24,335 bases of DNA from JANLSE01 sp038214135. Lineage in GTDB: Bacteria; Chloroflexota; Chloroflexia; Chloroflexales; Roseiflexaceae. Position numbers and translations under genes: made by a program. The DNA is taken from assembly GCA_038214135.1 (NCBI GenBank), contig JBBQSD010000096.1, forward strand, positions 1 to 24,335, read 5' to 3'. The notes below the pieces were generated by a model. It was not told the origin of the DNA, ran no database searches, and saw only the letters and a program-made list of their open reading frames with translations. Shown here piece after piece: positions 15,815 through 23,699 of this stretch. Positions within the stretch are counted from its first letter, which is position 1; every line of letters starts with the position of its first letter.

Positions 15815-15929
15815 AGCTTTCAGCTTTCAGCTTTCAGCACTTGATGTTTGTACGAACAACCGGTGTTACTGTAAAAGCACTAACGCTCTATCGGCACCAA
15901 AAAGCTGATGGCTGACGGCTGACGGCTCA
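15815..15929. repeat. Inverted heptad repeats between convergent genes
   Basis: Three tandem AGCTTTC units (15815-15835) face three GCTGATG/GCTGACG units (15904-15924) about 65 bases away, roughly complementary (GCTGAAAG versus GCTGATGG). The right array touches the stop codon of the PPOX gene (TGA at 15927-15929). The position suggests a bidirectional terminator or a mobile palindromic repeat. Confidence 0.5.
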
Positions 15930-16349
15930 GGGCCAACGCCAGTTCCGTATTTCTATTGGTGTGATTGCGATCAGTGGCCTGCCTGTGAGTGGTATGGCCA
16001 GATACTGTGGGTAGCGGTTTTCCAGCAGGGGCAGTGCCTGTTCATAGGTTGCGCCTGATTCGAGCAATACTGCCATCCCACGAATTTGCAGCCAAGCCAG
16101 TTGGCTCCAATCCTCATCATACTTGTCGATCACCAGCGCGACCTGTGGGTTCGCCGCAATATCGCGCACGCGCCGAAGTTGGCGAACATCCACCCGTTTT
16201 GGCTTGCGATCAAGCGGTATCAGGAAGCGTTCGCCATCGAAGGCATACACAACCGGCAGCACCGATGGCTGGTTATCTTCCCCGATTGTTGCAAGGTGGG
16301 CAACTCGTTGTGTTTCGATCAGGGCCAGTTCCCAATCCGATAGCGCCAT
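15927..16349 (-). CDS. PPOX-class probable F420-dependent oxidoreductase
   Basis: A 140-residue split-barrel flavin/F420-binding protein of the pyridoxamine-5'-phosphate-oxidase superfamily. The sequence order RVAHLATIGEDNQPSVLPVVY, then DRKPKRVDVRQLRRVRDIAANPQVALVIDKYDEDWSQLAWLQIRG, matches the small family usually named 'TIGR03668 PPOX class F420-dependent oxidoreductase'. That identification is from memory of the family pattern. The KPKR stretch is the expected phosphate-contacting region of the cofactor site. The ATG at 16349 has GGAG 8 bases upstream. It is divergent from mfd, and no F420-synthesis gene is in the window. The substrate is unknown. Confidence 0.82.
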   Translation of the reverse strand: MALSDWELALIETQRVAHLATIGEDNQPSVLPVVYAFDGERFLIPLDRKPKRVDVRQLRRVRDIAANPQVALVIDKYDEDWSQLAWLQIRGMAVLLESGATYEQALPLLENRYPQYLAIPLTGRPLIAITPIEIRNWRWP

Positions 16350-16378
16350 ATGATCTGCTCCATATCTGCGTGCTGCCC

Positions 16379-16407
16379 TTTACGTGATCGGCGAACCGTG
16401 CTATAAC
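16379..16407 (+). promoter_or_regulatory. Candidate promoter for mfd
   Basis: TTTACG (16379-16384) and TATAAC (16402-16407) are 17 bases apart, 4/6 and 5/6 matches to the sigma70 consensus. Transcription would begin near 16414 and include the hairpin at 16429-16451 in a leader of about 67 bases. Confidence 0.45.
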
Positions 16408-16428
16408 GGAAGCGATTGCTATTGCAAG

Positions 16429-16451
16429 GGGCTGATCAGCTGGATCAGCCC
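16429..16451 (+). promoter_or_regulatory. Leader hairpin upstream of mfd
   Basis: GGGCTGATC (16429-16437) and GATCAGCCC (16443-16451) are exact complements around the loop AGCTG, 29 bases before the mfd start. If the candidate promoter is right, this hairpin is in the mfd leader and could affect mRNA stability or attenuation. It could also be the end of an upstream transcript. Confidence 0.5.
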
Positions 16452-16480
16452 TGGTTTGAGTCTGCGCTGGAACGAATATT

Positions 16481-19400
16481 ATGTCCGATCTTGTTCATAT
16501 CCGTCATCTGATTGCACGCCATCCAGCGGTTGCGGCCCTGATTGCCACGCTGCAACCTGCTGTGAGTACACGCCTGCATGTCGCTCCGGCGATTGGTGCA
16601 GCCCGTACGCCATTAGTTGCTGTGCTAACTGCTGCCCTGGATCGCCCAGTATTATATCTCGTTGCGACGACCGAGGCGGCGCTGCGGGCCTTCGATGACC
16701 TGCGCCAGTGGCTGACGCCAGAACAGGTGCTGCTGTTCCCGGCTGCCGATGCCCTCCCATATGAGCATATGTCGCCCGGCCCCGATGTGATTGCAGGGCG
16801 GTTGCGCGTGTTGCAGCGCCTTTCAATGCTACAACATGCCGATGCTGGTGTTCGCGCCCCATTGGTGATTGTTGCGCCGATCAAGGCGCTCATGCAGCCG
16901 ACACTGGCCCCAGCAGATCTGGCCGACTCAACCGTGCGGCTTGAGCGCGGTGATACTACCGATCTGGATGACCTGATTGCTCGTTTAATTGCGATTGGCT
17001 ATCGCATGGCTCCAACTGTTGAGGAACCAGGTGAACTCAATCGCCGTGGTGGCATCGTCGATATCTTCCCGCCTGGTGATGAGTTGCCATTGCGGATCGA
17101 GTTCTTTGGCGATGAAGTCGATAGTCTGCGGCGCTTCGATCCGATCAGCCAACGCAGCGATACCCGCGAACGTGAGGTGTTAGTCGGTCCGCCACACGAG
17201 ATTCCGCTCTGGCGGCGCGATGAGGCACTCTCTCGCCTACGCGCTGTGGATATTACGAAGATGCGGCGCGAGGCACTTGACGAATGGGAAGCGGCGCTTG
17301 ATCGCCTGAGCCATGGCGAACGCTTTGAGGGTCGGGCCTTCTATGCGCCCTTCTTTCAGGCTGAGGCTGATCTGGCATCTGGGCAGTTGCCATCACTGTT
17401 CGATCATCTGCCAGTAGGAACGCCAGTTGTATGCAGCGAAATGAATATTCTGGCGCGGCATCTTGACGATCTCGATATCCAATCGGAGCAGCGGCGGGCC
17501 ACTCAGGTGGAGGTTGGTGAACTGCCCGCCGTCTTTCCACGGCCATACCTGCGTTGGAATGAGCTATTGGCGCAGGCAACCCGCCTGACGCTGGTGAATC
17601 TGACGAATAATGAGCTGCTGCCAAGCCAGGAAGCCGTGCCGATTCCATTTGTGGCACAGCACCTGCCAGCAACACTGTTCGTGCCAGCCGATCTGTATGG
17701 TGGCCAGTTGCGCTTGGTTGTTGATGATATCGCTGCTCGGCTGCGTGCTGGCGAGCAGGTTGTAGTAGTGACGCCGCAGGCCGCGCGGATTCAGGAGATG
17801 ATTGGCGAGGTTGAGGCCAAACGCGGCGAAGCCGAACACGGCCCGATTGCCGCGGCTGCCCGCTATACGCTGCCCGATTCGCTGTACATGGTGCATGGAA
17901 CACTCGAAGAGGGCTTTCGATCAACTGATCTGAATATGACACTGTATAGCGATGCCGAGATCTTTGGCTGGCGCCAGCGGCGGGCGGTTGCAGAACGACG
18001 ACGGCGGCGAGATCGGAATGCGGAAGAGCGGGCAGCCTTTCTGCGCGGCCTCAAACCAGGGGATTTTGTCGTCCATATTGAACATGGAATCGCCCAATAC
18101 GAAGGGTTGGTGCGGCGAACGGTTGGAACGATTGATCGCGATTACCTGAATCTACGCTATGCCGATGGCGACCGACTATATGTGCCGATCGATCAGATCG
18201 ACCGTGTATCGCGCTATATTGGTGCAGGCGATGCCGACCCGCATCTGACTCGGCTTGGCACCCAGGATTGGGAACGGGCCAAGCGCAAAGCCCGCCAGGC
18301 CGTCCAGGAACTCGCCGATGAACTCATTCGGCTGTATGCCGAACGCCAACTCAGCCAGGGTTTTGCCTTTAGCCCGGATACCGAATGGCAGCGCGATCTG
18401 GAGGCATCGTTTCCATATGTCGAAACCCCCGACCAATTAAGCGCATTGGTTGATGTCAAGCACGATATGGAAATAACCCAGCCGATGGATCGCCTGATCT
18501 GTGGCGATGTTGGCTTTGGCAAAACGGAAGTAGCCTTGCGGGCAGCATTCAAGGCGGTTCAGGATGGCAAACAGGTGGCGATTCTGGTGCCGACGACCGT
18601 TCTGGCCCAGCAGCATTTCGACACATTCTCGCGCAGAATGGCGGCCTTCCCGCTCAAGGTTGAGATGATCTCGCGCTTTCGTTCGGCCAAGGAGCAGACC
18701 GAGATCATGCACAAACTGCGCCGTGGTGAGGTCGATATTATTGTTGGCACCCATCGCTTGCTCTCGAAGGATATTACATTCAAGGATCTCGGGTTGCTTG
18801 TGATCGATGAAGAACAACGCTTTGGCGTGCGTCACAAGGAACGCATTAAACAGATACGCGCCAATGTCGATGTGTTGACACTCACGGCCACGCCGATTCC
18901 GCGAACGCTGCACATGGCACTGGCCGGAATCCGCGATCTAAGTGTGATCGATACACCGCCCGAGGATCGGGTGCCGATCAAGACCTATGTGTTGCCCTAC
19001 GATGATAACCTCATTCGTGAGGCAATATTGCGCGAACTCGACCGTGGCGGGCAGATCTATTTTGTCCATAATCGTGTGCAGAGTATCTATTATGTTGCCG
19101 AAAAACTGCGCCTGTTGGTGCCAGAAGCCGAGATTGGCGTCGGGCATGGGCAGCTCGAAGAACATCAACTCGAACGAGTCATGCTCGATTTCTTCACCGG
19201 CAAGGACGATGTGCTGGTGTGTACAACGATCATCGAAAGCGGGCTTGATGTTCCAAATGCGAACACGCTGATCATTGATGATGCCACCAACTATGGGTTG
19301 GCTCAGCTCTACCAACTGCGTGGGCGGGTTGGACGCAGCGCCCAACGGGCCTATGCCTACTTGCTCTTCCGCCAGGATAAACCAATGACCCCAGAGGCGC

Positions 19401-20209
19401 AGGAGCGGCTACAGGCCATTCAGGAGGCGACGGAGCTTGGCGCTGGCTTTCGAATTGCAATGAAGGATCTGGAAATTCGGGGTGCCGGGAACCTGCTTGG
19501 TTCGGAGCAGAGCGGCCATATTGCAGCGGTTGGCTTTGATCTGTATTCACGGCTGCTCGAACAATCGGTGCGGCAACTCAAAGAGCAACTGATTGCGGCC
19601 AACTACCAGGACCCAACAACTGATATAGGATCACAAAAATCCGTAGATGCAGCGACAAATGGCACTCAAACCGATGCTGCTAGTCCATCACCGACGCCAC
19701 ATATCCCTGAATCAGGCAGGAAACGCCCGGTACTCAAAGTCGATGAGAAGGTTCTGATCACCCCGCTCGTCACGCTTGATCTGCCACTCGATGCCTATTT
19801 GCCACCCGAATATGTGGCCGATGATCGGGTGCGTCTGTCTGTGTATCAGAGCCTTGTTGAAGCCCAGACACCAACGGCAGTGCGTGGGTTGCGCCAGGAT
19901 CTGCGGGAGCGCTTTGGCGATCTGCCAGAAGCAGCCGAGGCGCTGCTGCAATGGCTGTTGATCAAGGCATTAGCATTGGCGGCAGGAGTCACATCAATCG
20001 TCACAACGGATGAGGAGTTCATCGTGCGTTTGCCAGAGGGTGGGCCACTGGATCGCGAACGTTTGCGGCGGCGGTTTGGGCGCGATCCGCATATCAAGGT
20101 TGGGCCACAGTTCGTTCGGCTGGATCGGCGCTCGTTGGGAGGGCGTGGATCGACAGAATGGCTGGCGGCGCTAACCGGTGTGCTGGAGACGCTGGCGAAA
20201 TCGACGTGA
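16481..20209 (+). CDS. mfd: Transcription-repair coupling factor Mfd
   Basis: A 1242-residue DNA translocase that removes stalled RNA polymerase and recruits UvrA. N-terminal UvrB-like domain (to about 330) includes FPAADALPYEHMSPGPD and EEPGELNRRGGIVDIFPPG. The RNA-polymerase-interacting CarD-like domain starts near 524 (LKPGDFVVHIEHGIAQYEG). The helicase core has Walker A GDVGFGKT (675-682), DEEQ box (776-779), TATPIPRT, and GLDVPNANTLI...QLRGRVGRS. The TRCF domain is at the C-terminus (LDAYLPPEYVADD onward). It is about 90 residues longer than E. coli Mfd; part of the excess is a Ser/Thr/Pro-rich linker at about 1045-1085. The ATG at 16481 has only a weak upstream GGAAC. It is a stand-alone gene. 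Confidence 0.97.
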   Translation: MSDLVHIRHLIARHPAVAALIATLQPAVSTRLHVAPAIGAARTPLVAVLTAALDRPVLYLVATTEAALRAFDDLRQWLTPEQVLLFPAADALPYEHMSPGPDVIAGRLRVLQRLSMLQHADAGVRAPLVIVAPIKALMQPTLAPADLADSTVRLERGDTTDLDDLIARLIAIGYRMAPTVEEPGELNRRGGIVDIFPPGDELPLRIEFFGDEVDSLRRFDPISQRSDTREREVLVGPPHEIPLWRRDEALSRLRAVDITKMRREALDEWEAALDRLSHGERFEGRAFYAPFFQAEADLASGQLPSLFDHLPVGTPVVCSEMNILARHLDDLDIQSEQRRATQVEVGELPAVFPRPYLRWNELLAQATRLTLVNLTNNELLPSQEAVPIPFVAQHLPATLFVPADLYGGQLRLVVDDIAARLRAGEQVVVVTPQAARIQEMIGEVEAKRGEAEHGPIAAAARYTLPDSLYMVHGTLEEGFRSTDLNMTLYSDAEIFGWRQRRAVAERRRRRDRNAEERAAFLRGLKPGDFVVHIEHGIAQYEGLVRRTVGTIDRDYLNLRYADGDRLYVPIDQIDRVSRYIGAGDADPHLTRLGTQDWERAKRKARQAVQELADELIRLYAERQLSQGFAFSPDTEWQRDLEASFPYVETPDQLSALVDVKHDMEITQPMDRLICGDVGFGKTEVALRAAFKAVQDGKQVAILVPTTVLAQQHFDTFSRRMAAFPLKVEMISRFRSAKEQTEIMHKLRRGEVDIIVGTHRLLSKDITFKDLGLLVIDEEQRFGVRHKERIKQIRANVDVLTLTATPIPRTLHMALAGIRDLSVIDTPPEDRVPIKTYVLPYDDNLIREAILRELDRGGQIYFVHNRVQSIYYVAEKLRLLVPEAEIGVGHGQLEEHQLERVMLDFFTGKDDVLVCTTIIESGLDVPNANTLIIDDATNYGLAQLYQLRGRVGRSAQRAYAYLLFRQDKPMTPEAQERLQAIQEATELGAGFRIAMKDLEIRGAGNLLGSEQSGHIAAVGFDLYSRLLEQSVRQLKEQLIAANYQDPTTDIGSQKSVDAATNGTQTDAASPSPTPHIPESGRKRPVLKVDEKVLITPLVTLDLPLDAYLPPEYVADDRVRLSVYQSLVEAQTPTAVRGLRQDLRERFGDLPEAAEALLQWLLIKALALAAGVTSIVTTDEEFIVRLPEGGPLDRERLRRRFGRDPHIKVGPQFVRLDRRSLGGRGSTEWLAALTGVLETLAKST

Positions 20210-20227
20210 CATCTATCACCCTCGTAT

Positions 20228-20247
20228 GGGCGGTTCGCGAACCGCCC
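20228..20247. terminator. Perfect 20-bp palindrome between mfd and ydcF-like gene
   Basis: GGGCGGTTCGCGAACCGCCC is a perfect palindrome in the 43-base space between two convergent genes. It matches the hairpin of the 13485-13504 repeat except for the central bases. It probably acts as a bidirectional terminator, or is simply another copy of the same repeat family. Confidence 0.65.
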
Positions 20248-20252
20248 CTTGG

Positions 20253-20828
20253 TCACTGCCCCACAAACAGATACGCAAGATAGGCCCAGCTCTCGCGCAC
20301 AATCAGGCTTAGGGTATCGAGGATGGATCTGTTCTCAGTGGAGGCGGGTGCTGGCGATCCATAGGCCACCAGGCCAGTGTCGCGGGTGATTTTGAGCATA
20401 CGTAACATCGACCATCGTTCGCCAACAACAACAATACTACTTGCGCCACTCACGCGGGCCATTGCAGCGGCATGGGCGATCTGTTGTGGGAGGGTGATGC
20501 CAGGTTCACTGATCAATACTGCCTCGGTTGGTGTGCCCAATTGGGTGAGGTAGCGGCCTGCGTTCACATTCTCGGTACCAGCCAGGAGAATCCGGCTCAC
20601 GACACCGCGTCGGTGCAGCACTAACGCCGCGTCCAGTTGCGTTTGCCCACGCGGAACCGTTGCACTATTCAGAACAAGCGCAACATCGGCAGAGCGCGTC
20701 TCATCGCGCTGCGCCTGCACAACAACCATAATGGCGGTGAGCAGTAGGATCGCCAGGCCACAGGCAATGATTTGGGCCAGGGCGCGCAACATATGAACGA
20801 GGATGCGACCAGTGCGAATATTGATCAT
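20253..20828 (-). CDS. YdcF/SanA-like (DUF218) membrane-anchored protein
   Basis: A 191-residue protein with one N-terminal membrane helix (about 15-38, LAQIIACGLAILLLTAIMVVV) and a C-terminal DUF218-like domain. The latter has ADVALVLNSA, the LDAALVLHRRGVVSRILLAG strand-helix-strand, then LGTPTEAVLISEP and SSIVVVGERWSMLRMLKI, the pattern of YdcF/SanA proteins. The conserved SGG is replaced by AGT, so binding may differ. Function is unclear; SanA relatives influence envelope permeability. The ATG at 20828 is preferred over the upstream TTG (20849), because a TATAAT box lies between them and would put the transcript start at the ATG. Confidence 0.75.
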   Translation of the reverse strand: MINIRTGRILVHMLRALAQIIACGLAILLLTAIMVVVQAQRDETRSADVALVLNSATVPRGQTQLDAALVLHRRGVVSRILLAGTENVNAGRYLTQLGTPTEAVLISEPGITLPQQIAHAAAMARVSGASSIVVVGERWSMLRMLKITRDTGLVAYGSPAPASTENRSILDTLSLIVRESWAYLAYLFVGQ

Positions 20829-20834
20829 AGGGCC

Positions 20835-20840
20835 ATTATA
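20835..20840 (-). promoter_or_regulatory. -10 box TATAAT, probable leaderless start
   Basis: On the minus strand a perfect TATAAT covers 20840-20835, and the ATG of the ydcF-like gene starts at 20828, the expected +1. No ribosome-binding site precedes the ATG. No good -35 is visible 16-18 bases upstream. A leaderless mRNA is inferred. Confidence 0.45.
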
Positions 20841-20859
20841 GCGCAACAATCAGGCTGAA

Positions 20860-20890
20860 TGATCGTCATGTTGTGTACATGATCGGCATG
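20860..20890. repeat. Direct repeat TGATCGKCATG, 20-bp period
   Basis: TGATCGTCATG (20860-20870) and TGATCGGCATG (20880-20890) differ at one base and are exactly 20 bases apart, about two helical turns. They lie between the divergent ydcF-like and small membrane-protein genes and could bind a dimeric regulator. Confidence 0.35.
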
Positions 20891-20926
20891 GTTTGCCTAT
20901 CCAACAAACACAGAGGGAGTACGGTC

Positions 20927-21271
20927 GTGGGCCGGTTTCGATTTGATTGGCGCTGGGTTGGCCTGATTGCGGTGTTGATTATTGTTTCAGGAGCAAATCG
21001 CCTGCCCTGGCCAATAGTCGCGCTTGCACTAGGCGCTGGCGGGTTCTATCTCCTGCGCTACGGCTGGCAGGTATGGGCTGGCACTGGTGGCGGGCGTGGT
21101 GGCCGGGTGGTGTACTGGCGTGGGCAACGGATTGAGGTCAATAAATCGCGAAGGCCATCGCTGCCATCGTGGCGCGATATTGCTCCTGCTGCGATCTATT
21201 TGTTGCTTGGCGGTGTCTTAGCACTGGCCGCTGTTTCAATCGTTATGCGTGGCGTTGGCATTGCCCTGTAG
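20927..21271 (+). CDS. Small integral membrane protein, unknown function
   Basis: A 114-residue protein with no family I recognise. Two hydrophobic helices are at about 9-20 (VGLIAVLIIVSG) and 26-42 (WPIVALALGAGGFYLL), and a third is near 85-108 (IYLLLGGVLALAAVSIV). Between helices 2 and 3 is a Gly/Arg-rich basic loop (GGGRGGRVVYWRGQRIEVNKSRR) likely on the cytosolic side. The GTG at 20927 is chosen because GAGGGAG (20913-20919) is 7 bases upstream. An ATG at 20873 in the same frame would add 18 residues but has no ribosome-binding site. Its 3' end overlaps the convergent membrane-protein gene by 36 bases. Confidence 0.6.
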   Translation: MGRFRFDWRWVGLIAVLIIVSGANRLPWPIVALALGAGGFYLLRYGWQVWAGTGGGRGGRVVYWRGQRIEVNKSRRPSLPSWRDIAPAAIYLLLGGVLALAAVSIVMRGVGIAL

Positions 21272-22000
21272 GGTGATATGTGGCAGAAACCGCCCTAACC
21301 GACCAGCAATCTTCATCACCAGAATGTCGGCAACCACATAGCAGGCAAACGCCCCCACCGGCGGATTAGTTGTCTGTAACACCTGAAATGGCGTTGGGTC
21401 CCATACCCAGCAGTCGAAGGCTGTGCCGACCAATTCGATATACAGCACCAGCACGCCCATAATTAAATAGAATGGCCTCCCGCGCTTGCGATACAATATG
21501 ATCACGAACAGCACGCCAAACAGCGCGCTAAGTGTGTCGTGCAGGGCTAGGATCGCCCCGCCGAACAGGGCTGCGTGAAATGCTAGTAACACATAGCGGG
21601 TGCGCCCCTCGTTTGCGATCACCCATGGCAGCTCGGCAATCAGTAGCCCGGTACTAAACAAGATCGCATGGCCAAAGGGCACATAGAACGGCACCATCAT
21701 AAATTTGTAGGTATATAGCTGGAATACCAGGCTGAAGACATATTCGCCAAGCGCGGAGAATGGCACAAAGATTAGTGCCATCAGCCGTTGCTCGGTGCGT
21801 AGTCCGCTCAACATCACCAGAAAATAGAGCGGTGCGGCCAGATTGCTCAGAATCTGGCCATCAAACCCGCGCTCCAGCACAAAACGCGAATCGGCACCCA
21901 GCGCAAAGATGACCACCGGCGCAAAGCCGGCGATCAGCAAGCGGCGATGGGTCAGGCTTGGTTGTGGCTGGTTATACGCCAAGAGTGTTTGTAGTTGCAT
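21236..22000 (-). CDS. Polytopic membrane protein, unknown function
   Basis: A 254-residue protein with about seven predicted membrane helices spread over its length (for example LLIAGFAPVVIFALG, LAAPLYFLVMLSG, LMALIFVPFSALGEYVFSL, AILFSTGLLIAELPWV, YVLLAFHAALFGGAILAL, LFGVLFVIILY, YLIMGVLVLYIELVG). The segment GTAFDCWVWDPTPFQVLQTTNPPVGAFACYVVAD near the C-terminus is distinctive and may be an active or binding region. I do not recognise a named family. It follows the methyltransferase directly: the methyltransferase stop TGA (22008-22006) is 5 bases before this ATG, and a TTG at 22009 would overlap it. The pair is probably translationally coupled. Confidence 0.68.
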   Translation of the reverse strand: MQLQTLLAYNQPQPSLTHRRLLIAGFAPVVIFALGADSRFVLERGFDGQILSNLAAPLYFLVMLSGLRTEQRLMALIFVPFSALGEYVFSLVFQLYTYKFMMVPFYVPFGHAILFSTGLLIAELPWVIANEGRTRYVLLAFHAALFGGAILALHDTLSALFGVLFVIILYRKRGRPFYLIMGVLVLYIELVGTAFDCWVWDPTPFQVLQTTNPPVGAFACYVVADILVMKIAGRLGRFLPHITLQGNANATHND

Positions 22001-22005
22001 CTCTC

Positions 22006-22770
22006 TCAATCAGGCAGGCGGGCGGCAAACAATGCTCCCTGAATGGTAAAATGGGTATCTTCGCTTATGGCGAACTTCTGCTGAGCTTCGATTGGCGCGC
22101 TGGACAAGAACTGGCGCAGAAGAGCGACCTGTGCTGCTGGCGTGGCCATGCGTGTGACCCACGCGCCAAAATCGAGCGGCACATCCAAGGTCAGATCGAC
22201 ATTGGCGCTAAGGCCAGCCTGGCTAAACATGCCCAACCATTCCGAGATACGGTAATCGCGGACGTGCGATGGATCGCGTATATACTCGATGACCTGCAGG
22301 AATGTGTCCAGCGCTGGCTCCTCTGGCGCAATAATATCACTGATCAGCAGCAACCCGCCTGGCTTTAGCACCCGCAGGCATTCGCGGATACCATTCAATG
22401 GGTGTGGCCAGTGGTGGGCACTCAGGCGTGAGAGTACCAGATCAAAGCGCTGATCGGCAAATGGCAGTTGCTCAACATCGGCCTCGCGGGTCTCGATATT
22501 GGTCAGATTGCGCTCACGAGCCAGCACATGCACCTGTTCCAACATTGCTGGCGTAAAATCGCTGGCGATAACGCTGCGGCTCCATGGTGCCACAGCGGCA
22601 GTCACATGCCCAGCCCCACAGCCAACATCCAGCACCTCGGGATTCGAATATTCGCGGACACGAGCGACGATTCGGTCGATATCGATACCGCGTGCATGCA
22701 CAACACTGGTGCGGTAGTGTTCGGCAACAGCCCCAAATTGATCCTGGACGGCGGTTTTGACGGTGGACAT
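22006..22770 (-). CDS. Class I SAM-dependent methyltransferase
   Basis: A 254-residue UbiE/COQ5-like methyltransferase. SAM-binding motif I is VLDVGCGAGHVT (46-57), the acidic end of strand 2 is D71 in IASDFTPAML, and ADVEQLPFADQRFD (97-110) is motif II, followed by SRLSAHHWPHPLNGIRECLRVLKPGGLLLISD. The HHW stretch is typical of small-molecule methyltransferases. The substrate is not predictable. AAGGAG sits 7 bases before the ATG (22783-22778). It is divergent from the XRE/MmyB-type regulator, which may control it, and is followed at once by the membrane protein gene. Confidence 0.88.
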   Translation of the reverse strand: MSTVKTAVQDQFGAVAEHYRTSVVHARGIDIDRIVARVREYSNPEVLDVGCGAGHVTAAVAPWSRSVIASDFTPAMLEQVHVLARERNLTNIETREADVEQLPFADQRFDLVLSRLSAHHWPHPLNGIRECLRVLKPGGLLLISDIIAPEEPALDTFLQVIEYIRDPSHVRDYRISEWLGMFSQAGLSANVDLTLDVPLDFGAWVTRMATPAAQVALLRQFLSSAPIEAQQKFAISEDTHFTIQGALFAARLPD

Positions 22771-22853
22771 GCGCTAGCTCCTTACTATGGTATAGTTGGC
22801 GTCAGATGATCGCATCATACGCGAGACCTGATACTCATGCTAGGAGTCTGCTT

Positions 22854-22898
22854 ATGCTAGTAGTGCTGCTACCAGGATTCGAGCAATGGAGCATATAG
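22854..22898 (+). CDS. Putative 14-residue upstream ORF/leader peptide
   Basis: ATG at 22854 with AGGAG (22842-22846) 7 bases upstream encodes MLVVLLPGFEQWSI and stops at TAG (22896-22898), overlapping the regulator's start codon (22886) in another frame. The ribosome-binding site is better than the one in front of the regulator itself (AGGA at 22874-22877, 8 bases before the ATG). It may couple or dampen regulator translation. The N-terminal VLLPGFE resembles the start of DJ-1/PfpI proteins, which may be chance or a vestige. Confidence 0.35.
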   Translation: MLVVLLPGFEQWSI

Positions 22899-23683
22899 AG
22901 CGCAAGCAGCTTGGCGCATTCCTAAAAAGCAGACGTTCACGCCTTGCGCCCGAAGATGTTGGCCTGCCACGCGGCATACGTCGGCGAACCAACGGCCTGC
23001 GCCGCGAAGAAGTTGCAACCCTGGCAGGGGTGAGTATCACCTGGTACACCTGGATCGAGCAAGGCCGTGATATTCGTGTTTCCTTGGCGGTATTAGAGCG
23101 TCTTGCACATGTGCTTCAGCTTTCCAGCCAGGAGCGCAGTTATTTGTTGAGTTTGGCTACTCCGGCACCGGGAACGGTTCAGGCTGCCCGTGTTGCAGTG
23201 GATGCAACACTCCAACGAATCCTCGATCATCAGGAACCCTGCCCGGCCTATATTCTTGGGCGCTATTGGGATATTCTGGCCTGGAACCAGGCTGCATGCT
23301 GGCTGTTTGGTGATTTCGCCAAGCTCCCATCTGCTGAGCGTAACATGCTCTGGTACACCTTTGTCGTGCCAGAAGCACGCCTATTGGTCGTCGATTGGGA
23401 GTTGCGTGCCAGGCGGTTGCTGGCCGAATTTCGTGCCGACTGTGGGCGCTATCTGAAGGACCCAGCGCTGATTGATCTTGTCGAACGGGTGCTGGCTGTG
23501 AGCCCGGAGTTTGCACGTTGGTGGGAATCATATGATGTTCAGACGCGTGATGGTGGTCAACGCGAATTCTTCCATCCCCAGGTTGGCCGAATTGTGCTAC
23601 TCCAGACGACCTTTATCGTGAGCAATCGACCTGATCTGAAGCTCGTTGTGCATATGCCATTGGCTGATCAAGCGAGTGCATAA
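22886..23683 (+). CDS. XRE-family regulator with MmyB-like ligand-binding domain
   Basis: A 265-residue transcription factor. An XRE-type helix-turn-helix covers about 9-92, with LRREEVATLAGVSITWYTWIEQGRDIRVS containing the turn and recognition helix. The C-terminal domain (about 105-260) fits the MmyB-like PAS-type ligand-binding domain, with ILGRYWDILAWNQAACWLFGDF and the WWESYDVQ segment as landmarks. Such regulators often sit divergently from the enzyme gene they control and sense a small molecule, possibly lipid-like. Here the divergent neighbour is a methyltransferase. A short upstream ORF overlaps its start. The 115-base intergenic spacer contains ATGAT CGC ATCAT, a small dyad that could be an operator. 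Confidence 0.88.
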   Translation: MEHIERKQLGAFLKSRRSRLAPEDVGLPRGIRRRTNGLRREEVATLAGVSITWYTWIEQGRDIRVSLAVLERLAHVLQLSSQERSYLLSLATPAPGTVQAARVAVDATLQRILDHQEPCPAYILGRYWDILAWNQAACWLFGDFAKLPSAERNMLWYTFVVPEARLLVVDWELRARRLLAEFRADCGRYLKDPALIDLVERVLAVSPEFARWWESYDVQTRDGGQREFFHPQVGRIVLLQTTFIVSNRPDLKLVVHMPLADQASA

Positions 23684-23699
23684 TGGCGGACGTCCACCA

